Shown here piece by piece: positions 40,232 to 49,562 of a stretch of DNA of 64,000 nt. Under the pieces are notes generated by a model that saw nothing but the letters and a program-made list of their open reading frames with translations, was not told the origin of the DNA and did no database searches. Position 1 is the first letter of the stretch. Every line of letters begins with the position of its first letter. This DNA is from Rhizobium sp. BK399 (GTDB taxonomy: Bacteria > Pseudomonadota > Alphaproteobacteria > Rhizobiales > Rhizobiaceae): NCBI RefSeq assembly GCF_014194695.1, contig NZ_JACIAH010000007.1, positions 1-64,000 on the forward strand, read 5' to 3'. Position numbers and translations under genes: made by a program.

Positions 40232-41860
40232 TCAGCCGGCGCTGGCCCGCTCTCTGAGCAAGCGGCGGATAACCTTGCCCGTCGTCGTAAGCGGCAGTTC
40301 TGTAACGAATTCCACCTCGCGCGGGTACTCGTGCATCGAGAGACGTAGTTTCACCCAGTCGCTGATCTCCGACGCCAGTCCATCGCTCGGCTCGAACCCC
40401 GGCGCCAGCACCACATAGGCTTTGACGATCTCGGTACGGACGGGATCCGGCTTGCCCACCGCCCCGGCCAGTTGCACTGCCGGATGCCCGATCAGACAGT
40501 CCTCGATTTCCGCCGGTCCGATGCGGTAGCCCGAGGAGGTAATGACATCGTCATCCCGCCCGAAGAACGTCACATATCCGTCGGCGTCCTGACGGCCGAT
40601 GTCCCCGGTCAGCAGCCAGTCACCAACGAACTTCCGCTCGGTTGCAGCAGCGTCGTTCCAATATCCGAGGAACATCACGGGATCGGGCCGGCGGATGGCT
40701 ATCTGCCCGGCTTCGCCGATGACGAGCTCTTCGCCTGCTTCGCTGACGATCGCAACGCTATGCCCGGGCACCGGCCGACCGATCGCACCGGGACGACTGA
40801 CCCCGATGGCGGCATTCGACGAGAGCACGAAATTGCACTCCGTTTGACCGTAGAACTCGTTGACGGTGATCCCCAGCGTGCGCTTGACCCACTCCTGTGT
40901 TTCCGCACCGAGCGACTCGCCTGCCGAACCGATCGTGCGCAACACGAGATCGTACTTGGAACGCGGATCAGGCACCGATTTCAGCAGCCGCAAGGCTGTC
41001 GGCGGGATGAAACCATTGCGCACCTTCATCTCGGCCATGATCCGATACGCCATGTCGGCATCGAATTTCTGCGCCGGTGAGGAGACGACGGGCACGCCGA
41101 GCAGCAGGCTTGGCAGGAGAGCGTTCAGTACCCCTCCGGCCCAGGCCCAGTCTGATGGCGTCCAGACCTTGTCGCTCGGTTGCGGAAAGCCTTCGTGCGC
41201 GAACTGCATGCCGGGTATGTGTCCAGCCAAGACCTGGTGCCCGTGCAACGCGCCTTTTGGCGGGCCTGTCGTTCCCGACGTGAAGATCATCAGCGCCGGA
41301 TCGTGGGGTGCTGTCTTCGCGACCTCGAAGACAGGCGGATGGCTTTCGACCAACGCTGTAAACGATCGCACGCCATGACGATCGCTGTCGACGCAGATCA
41401 CTTCTGCCAGGTCGGGCAGTCGTTCGCGTATGTGGCTAATGCGGTCGAGTCCGAACCTGTTGGTGATGACGGTGGAAGCGCCGGCGGTACGCAGCCTGTA
41501 TTCCAACGCCTCGACGCCGAAGAGCAAGGCCAGCGGCAGCGCGATCGCGCCCATCTTGTAGATCGCGACATGGGCAATGACAGTCTCGAAAGACTGCGGC
41601 AGAAGCAAAGCGACCCGATCGCCTCTCTTTACCCCCAAAGACATCAGAGCATTGGCAAGCGACGAAGACCGATCCGCGAGTTGCCGATAGGTCATTGAGA
41701 GGTGATTGCCGTCGGGGCTGAAATGCTCAAGGCAGACGCGATCCGGCACGCGCTCGGCCCATTCGTCGCTGACCGCGCGGCCGATATTAAAATCCCCGGG
41801 TATATCCCACGCGAAATCGCGGTAGAGGTCTTCATAGCGATCGCGCTGCGGCAGTCTCAT
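40232..41860 (-). CDS. AMP-dependent acyl-CoA synthetase
   Basis: 542 residues. MIFTSGTTGPPKGA is the ATP/AMP-binding signature; TGDIGRQDADGYVTFFGRDDDVI and the C-terminal TTTGKVIRR with the acyl-adenylate Lys are in place. It resembles the medium-chain or acetate-like group of CoA ligases, but the acid it activates is not clear. The start MRLPQRDRYEDLYRDF is chosen; a TTG nine codons upstream is less likely. It is convergent with the acyltransferase and divergent from the aldo/keto reductase. Confidence 0.92.
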   Translation of the reverse strand: MRLPQRDRYEDLYRDFAWDIPGDFNIGRAVSDEWAERVPDRVCLEHFSPDGNHLSMTYRQLADRSSSLANALMSLGVKRGDRVALLLPQSFETVIAHVAIYKMGAIALPLALLFGVEALEYRLRTAGASTVITNRFGLDRISHIRERLPDLAEVICVDSDRHGVRSFTALVESHPPVFEVAKTAPHDPALMIFTSGTTGPPKGALHGHQVLAGHIPGMQFAHEGFPQPSDKVWTPSDWAWAGGVLNALLPSLLLGVPVVSSPAQKFDADMAYRIMAEMKVRNGFIPPTALRLLKSVPDPRSKYDLVLRTIGSAGESLGAETQEWVKRTLGITVNEFYGQTECNFVLSSNAAIGVSRPGAIGRPVPGHSVAIVSEAGEELVIGEAGQIAIRRPDPVMFLGYWNDAAATERKFVGDWLLTGDIGRQDADGYVTFFGRDDDVITSSGYRIGPAEIEDCLIGHPAVQLAGAVGKPDPVRTEIVKAYVVLAPGFEPSDGLASEISDWVKLRLSMHEYPREVEFVTELPLTTTGKVIRRLLRERASAG

Positions 41861-42043
41861 CGGCGAAAATCCAGTCAAATGCTGCAACAGCTAACACCCG
41901 AAACTCCGCCGACGCAAGCGCGAGACCAGCGGACGCCCCTCTGGTCGGTCACAAAACTTTTATGCGAGCAACCAACACTTTCGCGCTTGCCGCGCTAGAT
42001 CAAGGAGCGCGCTGGGTAGCGATCGAATGTTTGGAGCAATTTC

Positions 42044-43024
42044 ATGGACTACGTCAACTTTGGCGGCACCGGGCTGGAAGTTTCGAAAATCTGCCTGGGC
42101 TGCATGACCTTCGGCGAGCCTGCCCGCGGTAACCATAGCTGGACGCTCGGCGAGGAAGAAAGCCGGGCGCTGATCAGGCAGGCGCTTGATCTCGGCATCA
42201 ATTTTCTCGACACGGCCAATGTCTACTCGGACGGATCGTCCGAAGAGATAGTCGGCCGAGCGATCCGCGACTTTGCCAAGCGCGACGAGATCGTGCTCGC
42301 GACCAAGGTTTTCAACCGCATGCGTCCCGGTCCGAATGGCGCCGGCCTCTCACGCAAAGCGATCTTCGACGAGATCGACAACAGCCTGCGTCGGCTCGGG
42401 ACCGACCATGTCGACCTTTATCAGATCCACCGTTTTGACCATACGACGCCGATCGAGGAAACGCTGGAAGCCCTGCACGACGTCGTGAAGGCCGGCAAGG
42501 CGCGCTATATCGGCGCCTCCTCCATGTATGCCTGGCAATTCGCCAAGATGCTCTACACCTCGCGTGCCAATGGCTGGACACCCTTCGTCAGCATGCAGGA
42601 TCACCTGAATTTGCTTTATCGCGAGGAAGAACGCGAAATGCTCCCATTCTGCCAGGATCAGAAGATCGCGGTGATCCCCTGGAGTCCACTCGCCCGCGGC
42701 CGGCTGACGCGCGACTGGGATGAGAAGACCGCCCGCAGCGAAACAGACGAATTCGGCAAGACGCTCTACAAGCAGGCGGAAGATGCCGATCGCGCCATTA
42801 TTGGTGCCGTCGGCAAGCTGGCCGAGAAACATGGTGTTTCACGTGCCCAGATCGCCACTGCCTGGATCCTGCAGAAGAGCGCGGTGACAGCACCGATCAT
42901 CGGTGCATCGAAAGCCAACCACCTTACTGATGCGGTCGCGGCGCTCGCCGTCAAGCTGGCGCCGGAGGACGTTGTAGCCCTCGAAGATCCTTACGTTCCC
43001 CACCGGGTCGAAGGCTTCAAGTAA
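42044..43024 (+). CDS. Aldo/keto reductase
   Basis: 326 residues. It begins DYVNFGGTGLEVSKICLG, and has the catalytic Asp-Tyr-Lys-His set (DTANVYSDGSSEE, LATKVFN, YQIHRFD). It belongs to the AKR11/YajO-like branch of NADP-dependent reductases. Substrate not defined. GGAG lies eight bases before the ATG. Confidence 0.92.
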   Translation: MDYVNFGGTGLEVSKICLGCMTFGEPARGNHSWTLGEEESRALIRQALDLGINFLDTANVYSDGSSEEIVGRAIRDFAKRDEIVLATKVFNRMRPGPNGAGLSRKAIFDEIDNSLRRLGTDHVDLYQIHRFDHTTPIEETLEALHDVVKAGKARYIGASSMYAWQFAKMLYTSRANGWTPFVSMQDHLNLLYREEEREMLPFCQDQKIAVIPWSPLARGRLTRDWDEKTARSETDEFGKTLYKQAEDADRAIIGAVGKLAEKHGVSRAQIATAWILQKSAVTAPIIGASKANHLTDAVAALAVKLAPEDVVALEDPYVPHRVEGFK

Positions 43025-43107
43025 AACGATTGTTGGCAAAGCGCCGGTCGCTGGCCTCGGCCGGCAACCGGCCAATTCGGTTTGCGCATTCCTCTCAAGG
43101 ATCCACC

Positions 43108-43902
43108 ATGACGACCATTCCCTTCGAGGCCCGCCGCTTTCAATCTACCGCCGCCTACTACACGCGTTATCGCGTCCCCTATCCGGATGAACTGATCGAG
43201 CGGATCGCTGAGCGCGGCGGTCTTGCGCCCGACGAACGCCTGCTCGATCTCGGTTGCGGTCCCGGCCAGCTCGGCATCGCCTTCGCGCGACTGGCCAAGG
43301 CGACCGTCACAGGCCTCGACCCCGAGCCCGAGATGCTGGAGGTGGCCCACGCTGATGCCGCCGCTGCCGGCGTTGATGTCACCTTTGTCAAAGGCTCTTC
43401 CTATGATCTTGATTCACGCTTCGCGCCCCTGAAGATGACGGTCATGGGGCGTTCTTTCCATTGGATGGACCGACTAGCAACGCTGACTGCGCTCGATGAG
43501 ATCACCGTTGCCGACGGCTGCGTGGTGTTGTTTGGCGACCGTCATATCTCCTCGACGCCGGAGTGGCGACAGGCCGTGAACCCGCTTGCCGAAGCCTTCG
43601 CACCCGAGCGCAATGCCGATCGCGAACGACGCAAGGCACCCGACTGGATAGAGCATGAAAACATCCTGCTTCGCTCACCCTTCAACGATCTGGAGCGGAT
43701 CTCGGTTATCAGGGAACGCAAGCTTGGCCTTGACGATATCGTCGGCCGCGCCTTTTCCACCTCTGTGACGTCGCCACAGGCGCTCGGCGAGAGAACGGCC
43801 GCATTCGAGGCAGAACTGCGCAACAGCCTTCTCAAGCTGTCGCCGGAGGGCGCCTTCGCGGAGGTGGTGGAGATCGGCGGCCTGATCGCACGCCGAAGCT
43901 AG
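43108..43902 (+). CDS. Class I SAM-dependent methyltransferase
   Basis: 264 residues. LLDLGCGPGQLGIAFAR is the SAM loop; TGLDPEPEMLEVAH is the second. It resembles UbiE/trans-aconitate-type methyltransferases, with no clear substrate. Start 43108 has AAGGA upstream; the frame is open 26 codons further back but lacks conserved sequence. It ends three bases before the convergent tetR gene. Confidence 0.85.
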   Translation: MTTIPFEARRFQSTAAYYTRYRVPYPDELIERIAERGGLAPDERLLDLGCGPGQLGIAFARLAKATVTGLDPEPEMLEVAHADAAAAGVDVTFVKGSSYDLDSRFAPLKMTVMGRSFHWMDRLATLTALDEITVADGCVVLFGDRHISSTPEWRQAVNPLAEAFAPERNADRERRKAPDWIEHENILLRSPFNDLERISVIRERKLGLDDIVGRAFSTSVTSPQALGERTAAFEAELRNSLLKLSPEGAFAEVVEIGGLIARRS

Positions 43903-43905
43903 CGG

Positions 43906-44484
43906 TCAGCGCTTCTTTACCGGAGAAAGCGCATCGCGGGTGGTATAAAGAAAGCTGTCGGAGAGCTCGCGGCTCTCGACGGCGCGTGCGAGGACGACGG
44001 CGCCCATCATCGCTGAGAGGGTCGTGAAGCCCTTCGCGCGCCGCTCCTCAGCCGTCTCGCCGGGAACGATACCGGATAGAATATCGACGAGCATCGAAAG
44101 CCCGTCATTGAAGGTCTCGCGCATCGGCCCGCGGCTGCGGCTGACCTCCTGGGCAAGCGAGGCAAAGACACAGCTGCCGCCTGGATCATCGACGCTGCAT
44201 CGGGACAGATAGTGATTGAGCAGCGCATCCAGAGGCTGCGCCGGTGCCGCGGCAATGATCTCGTTCCAGCGGATCTTCACCTTTTCGATCAAGGTGCGGC
44301 TGACTTCGAGCGCCAGGTCCTCCTTCGATTCGAAATGCCCGTAGAATCCGCCATGCGTCATCCCGGCCGCCTTCATGATGTCGGCGACGCCGATACCGTC
44401 GAAACCCTTTTCGCGAAACAGCACGCCTGCGACCTGCAGGATCTTCTCGCGATTTTCGGCAAATTTCTCTCGGCTGACCCGCAT
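43906..44484 (-). CDS. TetR family repressor
   Basis: 192 residues. The N-terminal helix-turn-helix is standard (ILQVAGVLFREKGFDGIGVADIMKAAGMTHGGFYGHFESKEDL). The C-terminal ligand domain is of the LmrA/YxaF-like type with GGSCVFASLAQEVSRS. It is divergent from an MFS transporter gene and almost certainly represses it through the paired palindromes between them. Confidence 0.92.
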   Translation of the reverse strand: MRVSREKFAENREKILQVAGVLFREKGFDGIGVADIMKAAGMTHGGFYGHFESKEDLALEVSRTLIEKVKIRWNEIIAAAPAQPLDALLNHYLSRCSVDDPGGSCVFASLAQEVSRSRGPMRETFNDGLSMLVDILSGIVPGETAEERRAKGFTTLSAMMGAVVLARAVESRELSDSFLYTTRDALSPVKKR

Positions 44485-44518
44485 TCATTTCTCCGCAATT
44501 GGCAGCTTGACAATTTAT

Positions 44519-44561
44519 ATGATGTCCATCATCAATATGCAATAATTATGATGATCATCAT
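44519..44561. promoter_or_regulatory. Two palindromic operators in the tetR/MFS intergenic region
   Basis: ATGATGTCCATCAT (44519-44532) and ATGATGATCATCAT (44548-44561) share the pattern ATGATG-N2-CATCAT and are 29 bp apart centre to centre, close to three helical turns. The second is a perfect palindrome. Two sites facing both divergent genes are what one expects for TetR autoregulation and repression of the exporter. Confidence 0.75.
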
Positions 44562-44604
44562 CTAAAATCCAGATCGTACGACAACCCCAGACGGAAGCGT
44601 CATT

Positions 44605-45903
44605 ATGGTATCGACTGCACTTGCCTCATCGCTGGCGCGACGCAACATCCACTATGGATGGATTGTTGTCGCCGCAACTTTCCTGACCATGCTGGTGACA
44701 GCCGGCGCGATGGGCGCCCCCGGCGTCCTGATCAAGCCCCTTCAGGATGAATTCGGCTGGGAGACCTCGCAGATATCGTCGGCGCTTGCCGTCCGCTTGA
44801 TTCTCTTCGGTCTCATGGGGCCTTTCTCGGCCGCCTTCATGAACTATTTTGGCGTCCGCAAGGTGATCGTCTTCGCGATGATCCTGATCTCAAGCGGCTT
44901 CGTCGGCTCGCTGTTCATGACTGAGCTTTGGCAGTTGCTTCTGCTCTGGGGCGTGGTTGTCGGCCTCGGCACCGGGCTGACCGCCATGGTGCTCGCCGCC
45001 ACCGTCTCGGCCCGCTGGTTCACCAGGCACCGTGGCCTCGTGGTCGGCATGCTGTCGGCGAGTTCCGCCACGGGCCAGCTGGTCTTTCTGCCAATGATGG
45101 CGCAGCTGACGGAAACCTACGGCTGGCGCGCGACGGTCTTCTTCGTCTGTGGCATGATCCTGTTTGCGGCACTCGTCGTGCTCGCCTTCATGCGCGACCG
45201 CCCCTCCGATCTCAACCTGCCGTCCTTCGGAGAGGCACAGGTGACGCCGCCGCCCGCGCGGACCGGCGGACTGCTCACCATGCTCGCCGCACCTGTTGTC
45301 GTCCTCAAGGAGGTCTCAAAGACCTCGACCTTCTGGATCCTCTTTGCCACCTTCTTCATCTGCGGACTGAGCACAAACGGCCTGATCCAGACCCATTTCG
45401 TGACGCTCTGCGGCGATTTCGGCATCCTGCCGGTGGCTGCGGCCAGCGTTCTCGCCGTAATGGGCATCTTCGATTTCTTTGGCACGATCGGCTCTGGCTG
45501 GCTGTCCGACCGTTTCGACAATCGCTGGCTGCTTTTCTGGTATTACGGGCTGCGCGGACTGTCGCTGCTATTCCTGCCATTCAGCGATTTCACCTTCTAC
45601 GGCCTGTCGATCTTCGCCGTCTTCTACGGCCTCGACTGGATCGCCACCGTTCCACCGACAGTGAAGATCGCCGCCGACCGCTTCGGCCGCGAAAAAGCTG
45701 GCATCGTCTTCGGCTGGGTCTTCACCGGCCATCAGCTGGGTGCCGCCACCGCCGCCTATGGCGCCGGCCTGTCGCGAACAGAACTGCAGAGCTATCTACC
45801 CGCCTTCTTCATTGCCGGCGCCTTCTGCCTGCTCGCCTCGGTCCTCGCGATCACGCTGAAGAAGTCGGGCCTTCACGCACCCGCTGCCGCCGGCGCACAC
45901 TGA
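44605..45903 (+). CDS. MFS transporter
   Basis: 432 residues, 12 membrane segments. The N-terminus HYGWIVVAATFLTMLVTAGAMGAPGVLIKPL and the loop ARWFTRHRGLVVGMLSASSATGQ are typical of monocarboxylate/oxalate-formate-like MFS carriers. Substrate unknown; efflux or uptake of an organic acid is plausible. GGAAG precedes the ATG. Control by the adjacent TetR protein is inferred. Confidence 0.88.
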   Translation: MVSTALASSLARRNIHYGWIVVAATFLTMLVTAGAMGAPGVLIKPLQDEFGWETSQISSALAVRLILFGLMGPFSAAFMNYFGVRKVIVFAMILISSGFVGSLFMTELWQLLLLWGVVVGLGTGLTAMVLAATVSARWFTRHRGLVVGMLSASSATGQLVFLPMMAQLTETYGWRATVFFVCGMILFAALVVLAFMRDRPSDLNLPSFGEAQVTPPPARTGGLLTMLAAPVVVLKEVSKTSTFWILFATFFICGLSTNGLIQTHFVTLCGDFGILPVAAASVLAVMGIFDFFGTIGSGWLSDRFDNRWLLFWYYGLRGLSLLFLPFSDFTFYGLSIFAVFYGLDWIATVPPTVKIAADRFGREKAGIVFGWVFTGHQLGAATAAYGAGLSRTELQSYLPAFFIAGAFCLLASVLAITLKKSGLHAPAAAGAH

Positions 45904-46023
45904 CACGGTTTCCGGCCTGAGACGGCGGGCCGGAAACTCCAATAAATCAAGCCGAGAACTTCGCCCGCCGTCTTGCGCGCGCGGGCGAACGCATGCTAGA
46001 CAGCCGCCTCGTCGGTATCCGTT

Positions 46024-46108
46024 GCCCCATTGGCGGAATTGGTAGACGCGCTCGACTCAAAATCGAGTTTCGAAAGAAGTGCTGGTTCGACCCCGGCATG
46101 GGGCACCA
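46024..46108 (+). tRNA. tRNA-Leu (anticodon CAA)
   Basis: 85 bases including an encoded CCA. The acceptor stem GCCCCAT pairs with ATGGGGC; the anticodon stem CTCGA/TCGAG holds the loop CTCAAAA, giving anticodon CAA at 46058-46060. A long variable arm, as expected of tRNA-Leu, lies between it and the T arm (GGTTCGACCCC). No integrase or repeated tRNA end is nearby. Confidence 0.95.
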
Positions 46109-46137
46109 CCGACAATCCCACTGCTGCTGCCAGACAT

Positions 46138-46170
46138 CACCACCGGACAGTTTCTCTCGGGTGTTTTTTT
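46138..46170 (+). terminator. Possible terminator after tRNA-Leu
   Basis: CACC (46141-46144) can pair with GGTG (46160-46163) across a loop, followed by seven T. The stem is short, but the T run and position 30 bases past the tRNA suit a terminator. Confidence 0.5.
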
Positions 46171-46284
46171 GTCAGGCCTGGTCGACGCGTTTCCAGCACG
46201 ATCGCTCAATGCGGCGCGCCAATAGCAACCACTCGGCGCCGATTGCGCCTAAGCGGTGCTCAAGCACGGCCGCAAGCAGGATCT

Positions 46285-47490
46285 TCAGTGAAAGCTTCCT
46301 GCGAAAACGACGCCCAGTGAGATAAAGATCATTGCCCCAACGATGACGGCAAGCTTGCTGATTGCGCCGGGGACGTGGACCCCTGCCGCATCGACCTTAC
46401 ATGCGAGATAGAGGGGGAATGCGACGAAGAAGATCGAGATCCACTTCGGGCGCATCATCGTCGCATCGACAGCCAGCATGATGACGAAGACCAGAAACAT
46501 GCTGACGACAAGCATCCGGCCGATCACCCGCGTCCATTCGCTGCTCGCAGCGAAAATGGTGCGGAGATGCCCGCGATAGACAACGGCGAGAATAGCGATC
46601 GTCAATGCACAGCATTTGACAATTGATTCCACCAGCTCCAAGGCGGCGATGAGCTGCAGAGGCATCCCGTGGCTCGATGCTGCCCGCATCTTTGTCACCG
46701 TGTCACCGGTTGCCGCATCGAGATGGGTTACCGCCCAATAAACGTGCGGGGCAACAACAGCGAGACCAACCGCAATGGTCGCGGCCAGCCGCCAGTTGAG
46801 AACCAATCGGCGCAGGCTGGGTTCAAGCAGGAGCGCAACTACGGTCGCCACGGGGATGATCGCAAAGTTGTACTTTGCCAGAAATCCCAGGCCGGCCGCC
46901 GCGCCGAGAAGCGCGTAGTTGCCAGCCGACGGGCGCTCGGCCACTAACGTCAGCACGTAGAGGAACAGCGCAACAGCAGCGAAGGCGCCAATGCTGTGGG
47001 TCAAATCCCGCTGCGACAGCAGAAAGACCGCCGGCAGGCTCAGGAAGCCGAGAATGGAAATCCAGGCAGTGTCACGCTCTCCCACCACTTTGCGAGCAGC
47101 CAAGCCAAGAAACAGGCAGCTCATCAGCAACGTCGCATTCTTCATGAATGCCAGCGTATCGACTGACACGCCGAAGACCTTGGCGAAACAGTAGAACACC
47201 CAGTTGTAGAGAGGCGGCTGGTCGCCATAACCGAATTGCAACGCATGCGAGAGTGCGACTTGTTCCGCCTCGTCGGAGGCGAGATCGCCGCCGCGCAGCA
47301 GCCGAAGGACGAAGCTCGCGGTAAAATACGTTGCCAGCAGAAGGACGGGAAGGAGTGTGCTTAGCCGCGTCGAACGGCGAGGGGAAACATATGAACCACT
47401 AGTAGTATCCGTCAAATTTCGGCCCCATCTCCGCTCGCCTGGACAATGCTCTGTGGCGGAAACATGCAATTCCTCTGATAAACCGCACAA
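46285..47490 (-). CDS. ArnT/PMT-like glycosyltransferase (GT39 family)
   Basis: 401 residues in the open frame, about ten membrane helices. RLLRGGDLASDEAEQVALSHALQFGYGDQPPLYNW contains the acidic pair and loop of PMT_2/GT39 enzymes, which move sugars from polyprenyl phosphate onto lipids or proteins. Many relatives are about 100 residues longer with a periplasmic C-terminal part, so this copy may be short at its 3' end near the tRNA. The start is unclear: the first codon is TTG at 47490 and a TTG nearer the first helix is also possible. Confidence 0.75.
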   Translation of the reverse strand: MCGLSEELHVSATEHCPGERRWGRNLTDTTSGSYVSPRRSTRLSTLLPVLLLATYFTASFVLRLLRGGDLASDEAEQVALSHALQFGYGDQPPLYNWVFYCFAKVFGVSVDTLAFMKNATLLMSCLFLGLAARKVVGERDTAWISILGFLSLPAVFLLSQRDLTHSIGAFAAVALFLYVLTLVAERPSAGNYALLGAAAGLGFLAKYNFAIIPVATVVALLLEPSLRRLVLNWRLAATIAVGLAVVAPHVYWAVTHLDAATGDTVTKMRAASSHGMPLQLIAALELVESIVKCCALTIAILAVVYRGHLRTIFAASSEWTRVIGRMLVVSMFLVFVIMLAVDATMMRPKWISIFFVAFPLYLACKVDAAGVHVPGAISKLAVIVGAMIFISLGVVFAGSFH

Positions 47491-47695
47491 CAGTTCACCT
47501 GTAACTTCGGGGACTTACCAGCGCCGTTCCTGCGGGGGGTGTTGCTCCAACGCAACGCTTGCCGAGCCGACCCGGTGGCAGCATTGCCGCCGCAATCTGT
47601 CTCTACCCACCATTTGGTTGGAGGTTGCAAATCAACTGTTTAACTTTTGAGGCGTTTCCGCCAAACTGCGGCCGCCCAAAAAGGAAAGCGCGCGC

Positions 47696-49438
47696 GTGCA
47701 TCAGGAAGTATCGCTTATTGCCACAATTGCCGTGAGTTTCGTCTGTGCGGCGATCCTCGGTTACATCGCCGACCGACTGCGTCTGCCGCCACTGGTCGGC
47801 TATCTTCTCGCCGGCATTGCCATGGGGCCGATGACGCCTGGCTTCGTCGCCGATACCGAGCTTGCAAGTCAGTTGGCCGAAATGGGCGTCATCCTGTTGA
47901 TGTTTGGCGTTGGTCTGCATTTTTCCACCGCCGATCTGCTCGCCGTGCGTGGCATCGCTGTCCCGGGCGCGCTCGCGAGGATCGCCATCGTCACGCTGAT
48001 CGGTATTGGACTCGCCAACTGGTGGGGCTGGGGCCTTGGAGCCGGAATTGTATTCGGCCTCAGCCTGTCTGTGGCGAGTACGGTCGTGCTGCTGAAGGCC
48101 CTGGAAGAGCGTAACCTGCTGAATTCGGCCAGCGGCAGGGTGGCTGTCGGCTGGCTGATCGTCGAAGACCTGGCCATGGTTCTGGCGCTGGTGCTGCTGC
48201 CTGCCCTTGCCGGATTGCTCGGGGGCCATGCCGCCGATGGCGCCGGGGCCGGACTGCCGCTTCCCATGACGATTGCGTTGACGCTGCTGAAAGTCGGCGC
48301 CTTTGCCGTCATGGCAATCTTTCTCGGACCAAAGATCGTGCCCTGGCTCCTGACGCTGGTCGCCCGAACCGGCTCACGAGAACTCTTCACCTTGACGGTA
48401 CTCGCGATAGCGCTGGGTATCGCATTCGGCTCGGCGGCAATCTTCGGCGTGTCGTTCGCGCTTGGCGCCTTTTTCGCCGGCGTGGTGATGAGCGAATCCA
48501 ACCTCAGCCATCGGGCCGCCGCCGATTCGCTACCGCTTCAGAACGCCTTTTCCGTGCTGTTCTTCGTTTCCGTGGGGATGCTGTTCGACCCGTCGATCCT
48601 GGTGCGCCAGCCGATGGCGGTGATCAGTGCACTGGCTTTGATCATCGTCGGCAAGGCTATCATCTCTTTCCTGATCGTCGTCCTGCTTCGCTATCCGATC
48701 GGAATGGCACTGACGGTATCGGGCGGCCTCGCGCAAATCGGCGAATTCTCGTTCATTCTCGCCAGTCTCGGCGTTTCGCTTGGACTGCTACCGACTGACG
48801 GCAAAGATATCATCCTCGGATCGGCGATTATCTCGATCATCCTGAATCCGCTTGTCTGTGCTGGCGCCGAAGTGCTGCACACCCGGGTGCACACAAGGTG
48901 GCCGGTCCTCAGCAATCACTTTGGCCGCCGCCGGCACGAGGCACTCGGCCGAGAACTTGAAAAGATCCGGGCGATCAACGAAGCACGCGAACATCAGCAT
49001 CAGCTCGAGATGCAGGAGCTTATCGAGACCTTCCCGTTGTTCGCCAAGGTGGACGAGGACTCGCAGGAGGAGTTGCTGCTGCTTTTCCGTCCGAAGTCGG
49101 CGCTTCCTGGCGAACGCGTGATCCGAAAGGGCGATCGTGGCGATGGCCTGTACTTCCTGTCTTCAGGTGCGGTCGAGGTGCAACTCCCGGACGGCCCGAT
49201 CCCGCTCGAGCCAGGGGCGTTTTTCGGAGAGATGGCGCTTCTCAGCGGTGGACGTCGCACGGCGGATGTCGTCGCCGTCGACTTCTGCCAGTTCCTTGTG
49301 CTCGAACGGCGCGACTTCAACATGTTCACCGCAAAGCACCCCATCCTGCGTCAGGCCGTCAGCGAAATGGCGCGGGAACGCACCGAAATGAATGTGATGC
49401 GGCAACAACGCAGTCAGCCCTCCAGCGTCGCATCGTGA
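47696..49438 (+). CDS. Kef-like cation/proton antiporter with cyclic-nucleotide-binding tail
   Basis: 580 residues. About 12-13 membrane helices form a CPA2 antiporter (LGYIADRLRLPPLVGYLLAGIAMGP; VGWLIVEDLAMV). Instead of the usual TrkA-N domain, the C-terminus (about 440-560) is a cNMP-binding fold: FPLFAKVDEDSQEELLLLF, RKGDRGDGLYFLSSGAVEV, and FFGEMALLSGGRRTADV as the phosphate-binding cassette. Potassium or sodium as the transported ion is not settled. The start is GTG at 47696, after AAGGAAAG. Regulation by cAMP or cGMP is inferred. Confidence 0.9.
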   Translation: MHQEVSLIATIAVSFVCAAILGYIADRLRLPPLVGYLLAGIAMGPMTPGFVADTELASQLAEMGVILLMFGVGLHFSTADLLAVRGIAVPGALARIAIVTLIGIGLANWWGWGLGAGIVFGLSLSVASTVVLLKALEERNLLNSASGRVAVGWLIVEDLAMVLALVLLPALAGLLGGHAADGAGAGLPLPMTIALTLLKVGAFAVMAIFLGPKIVPWLLTLVARTGSRELFTLTVLAIALGIAFGSAAIFGVSFALGAFFAGVVMSESNLSHRAAADSLPLQNAFSVLFFVSVGMLFDPSILVRQPMAVISALALIIVGKAIISFLIVVLLRYPIGMALTVSGGLAQIGEFSFILASLGVSLGLLPTDGKDIILGSAIISIILNPLVCAGAEVLHTRVHTRWPVLSNHFGRRRHEALGRELEKIRAINEAREHQHQLEMQELIETFPLFAKVDEDSQEELLLLFRPKSALPGERVIRKGDRGDGLYFLSSGAVEVQLPDGPIPLEPGAFFGEMALLSGGRRTADVVAVDFCQFLVLERRDFNMFTAKHPILRQAVSEMARERTEMNVMRQQRSQPSSVAS

Positions 49439-49562
49439 CGCATCCGGCGCCGAGTGCGATCACGAAGATTTTTTGGCACGTCACCCTACGAACGACACAG
49501 CGCCCATTTACAGCCGCATCGGCGCCTCATAAAGCTCATGCGCCCGAAGCGAAAGGATTGGA

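Noticed and set aside
46105..46285. Integration site (attachment repeat) at tRNA-Leu
   Set aside because: No second copy of the tRNA 3' end and no integrase gene was found.
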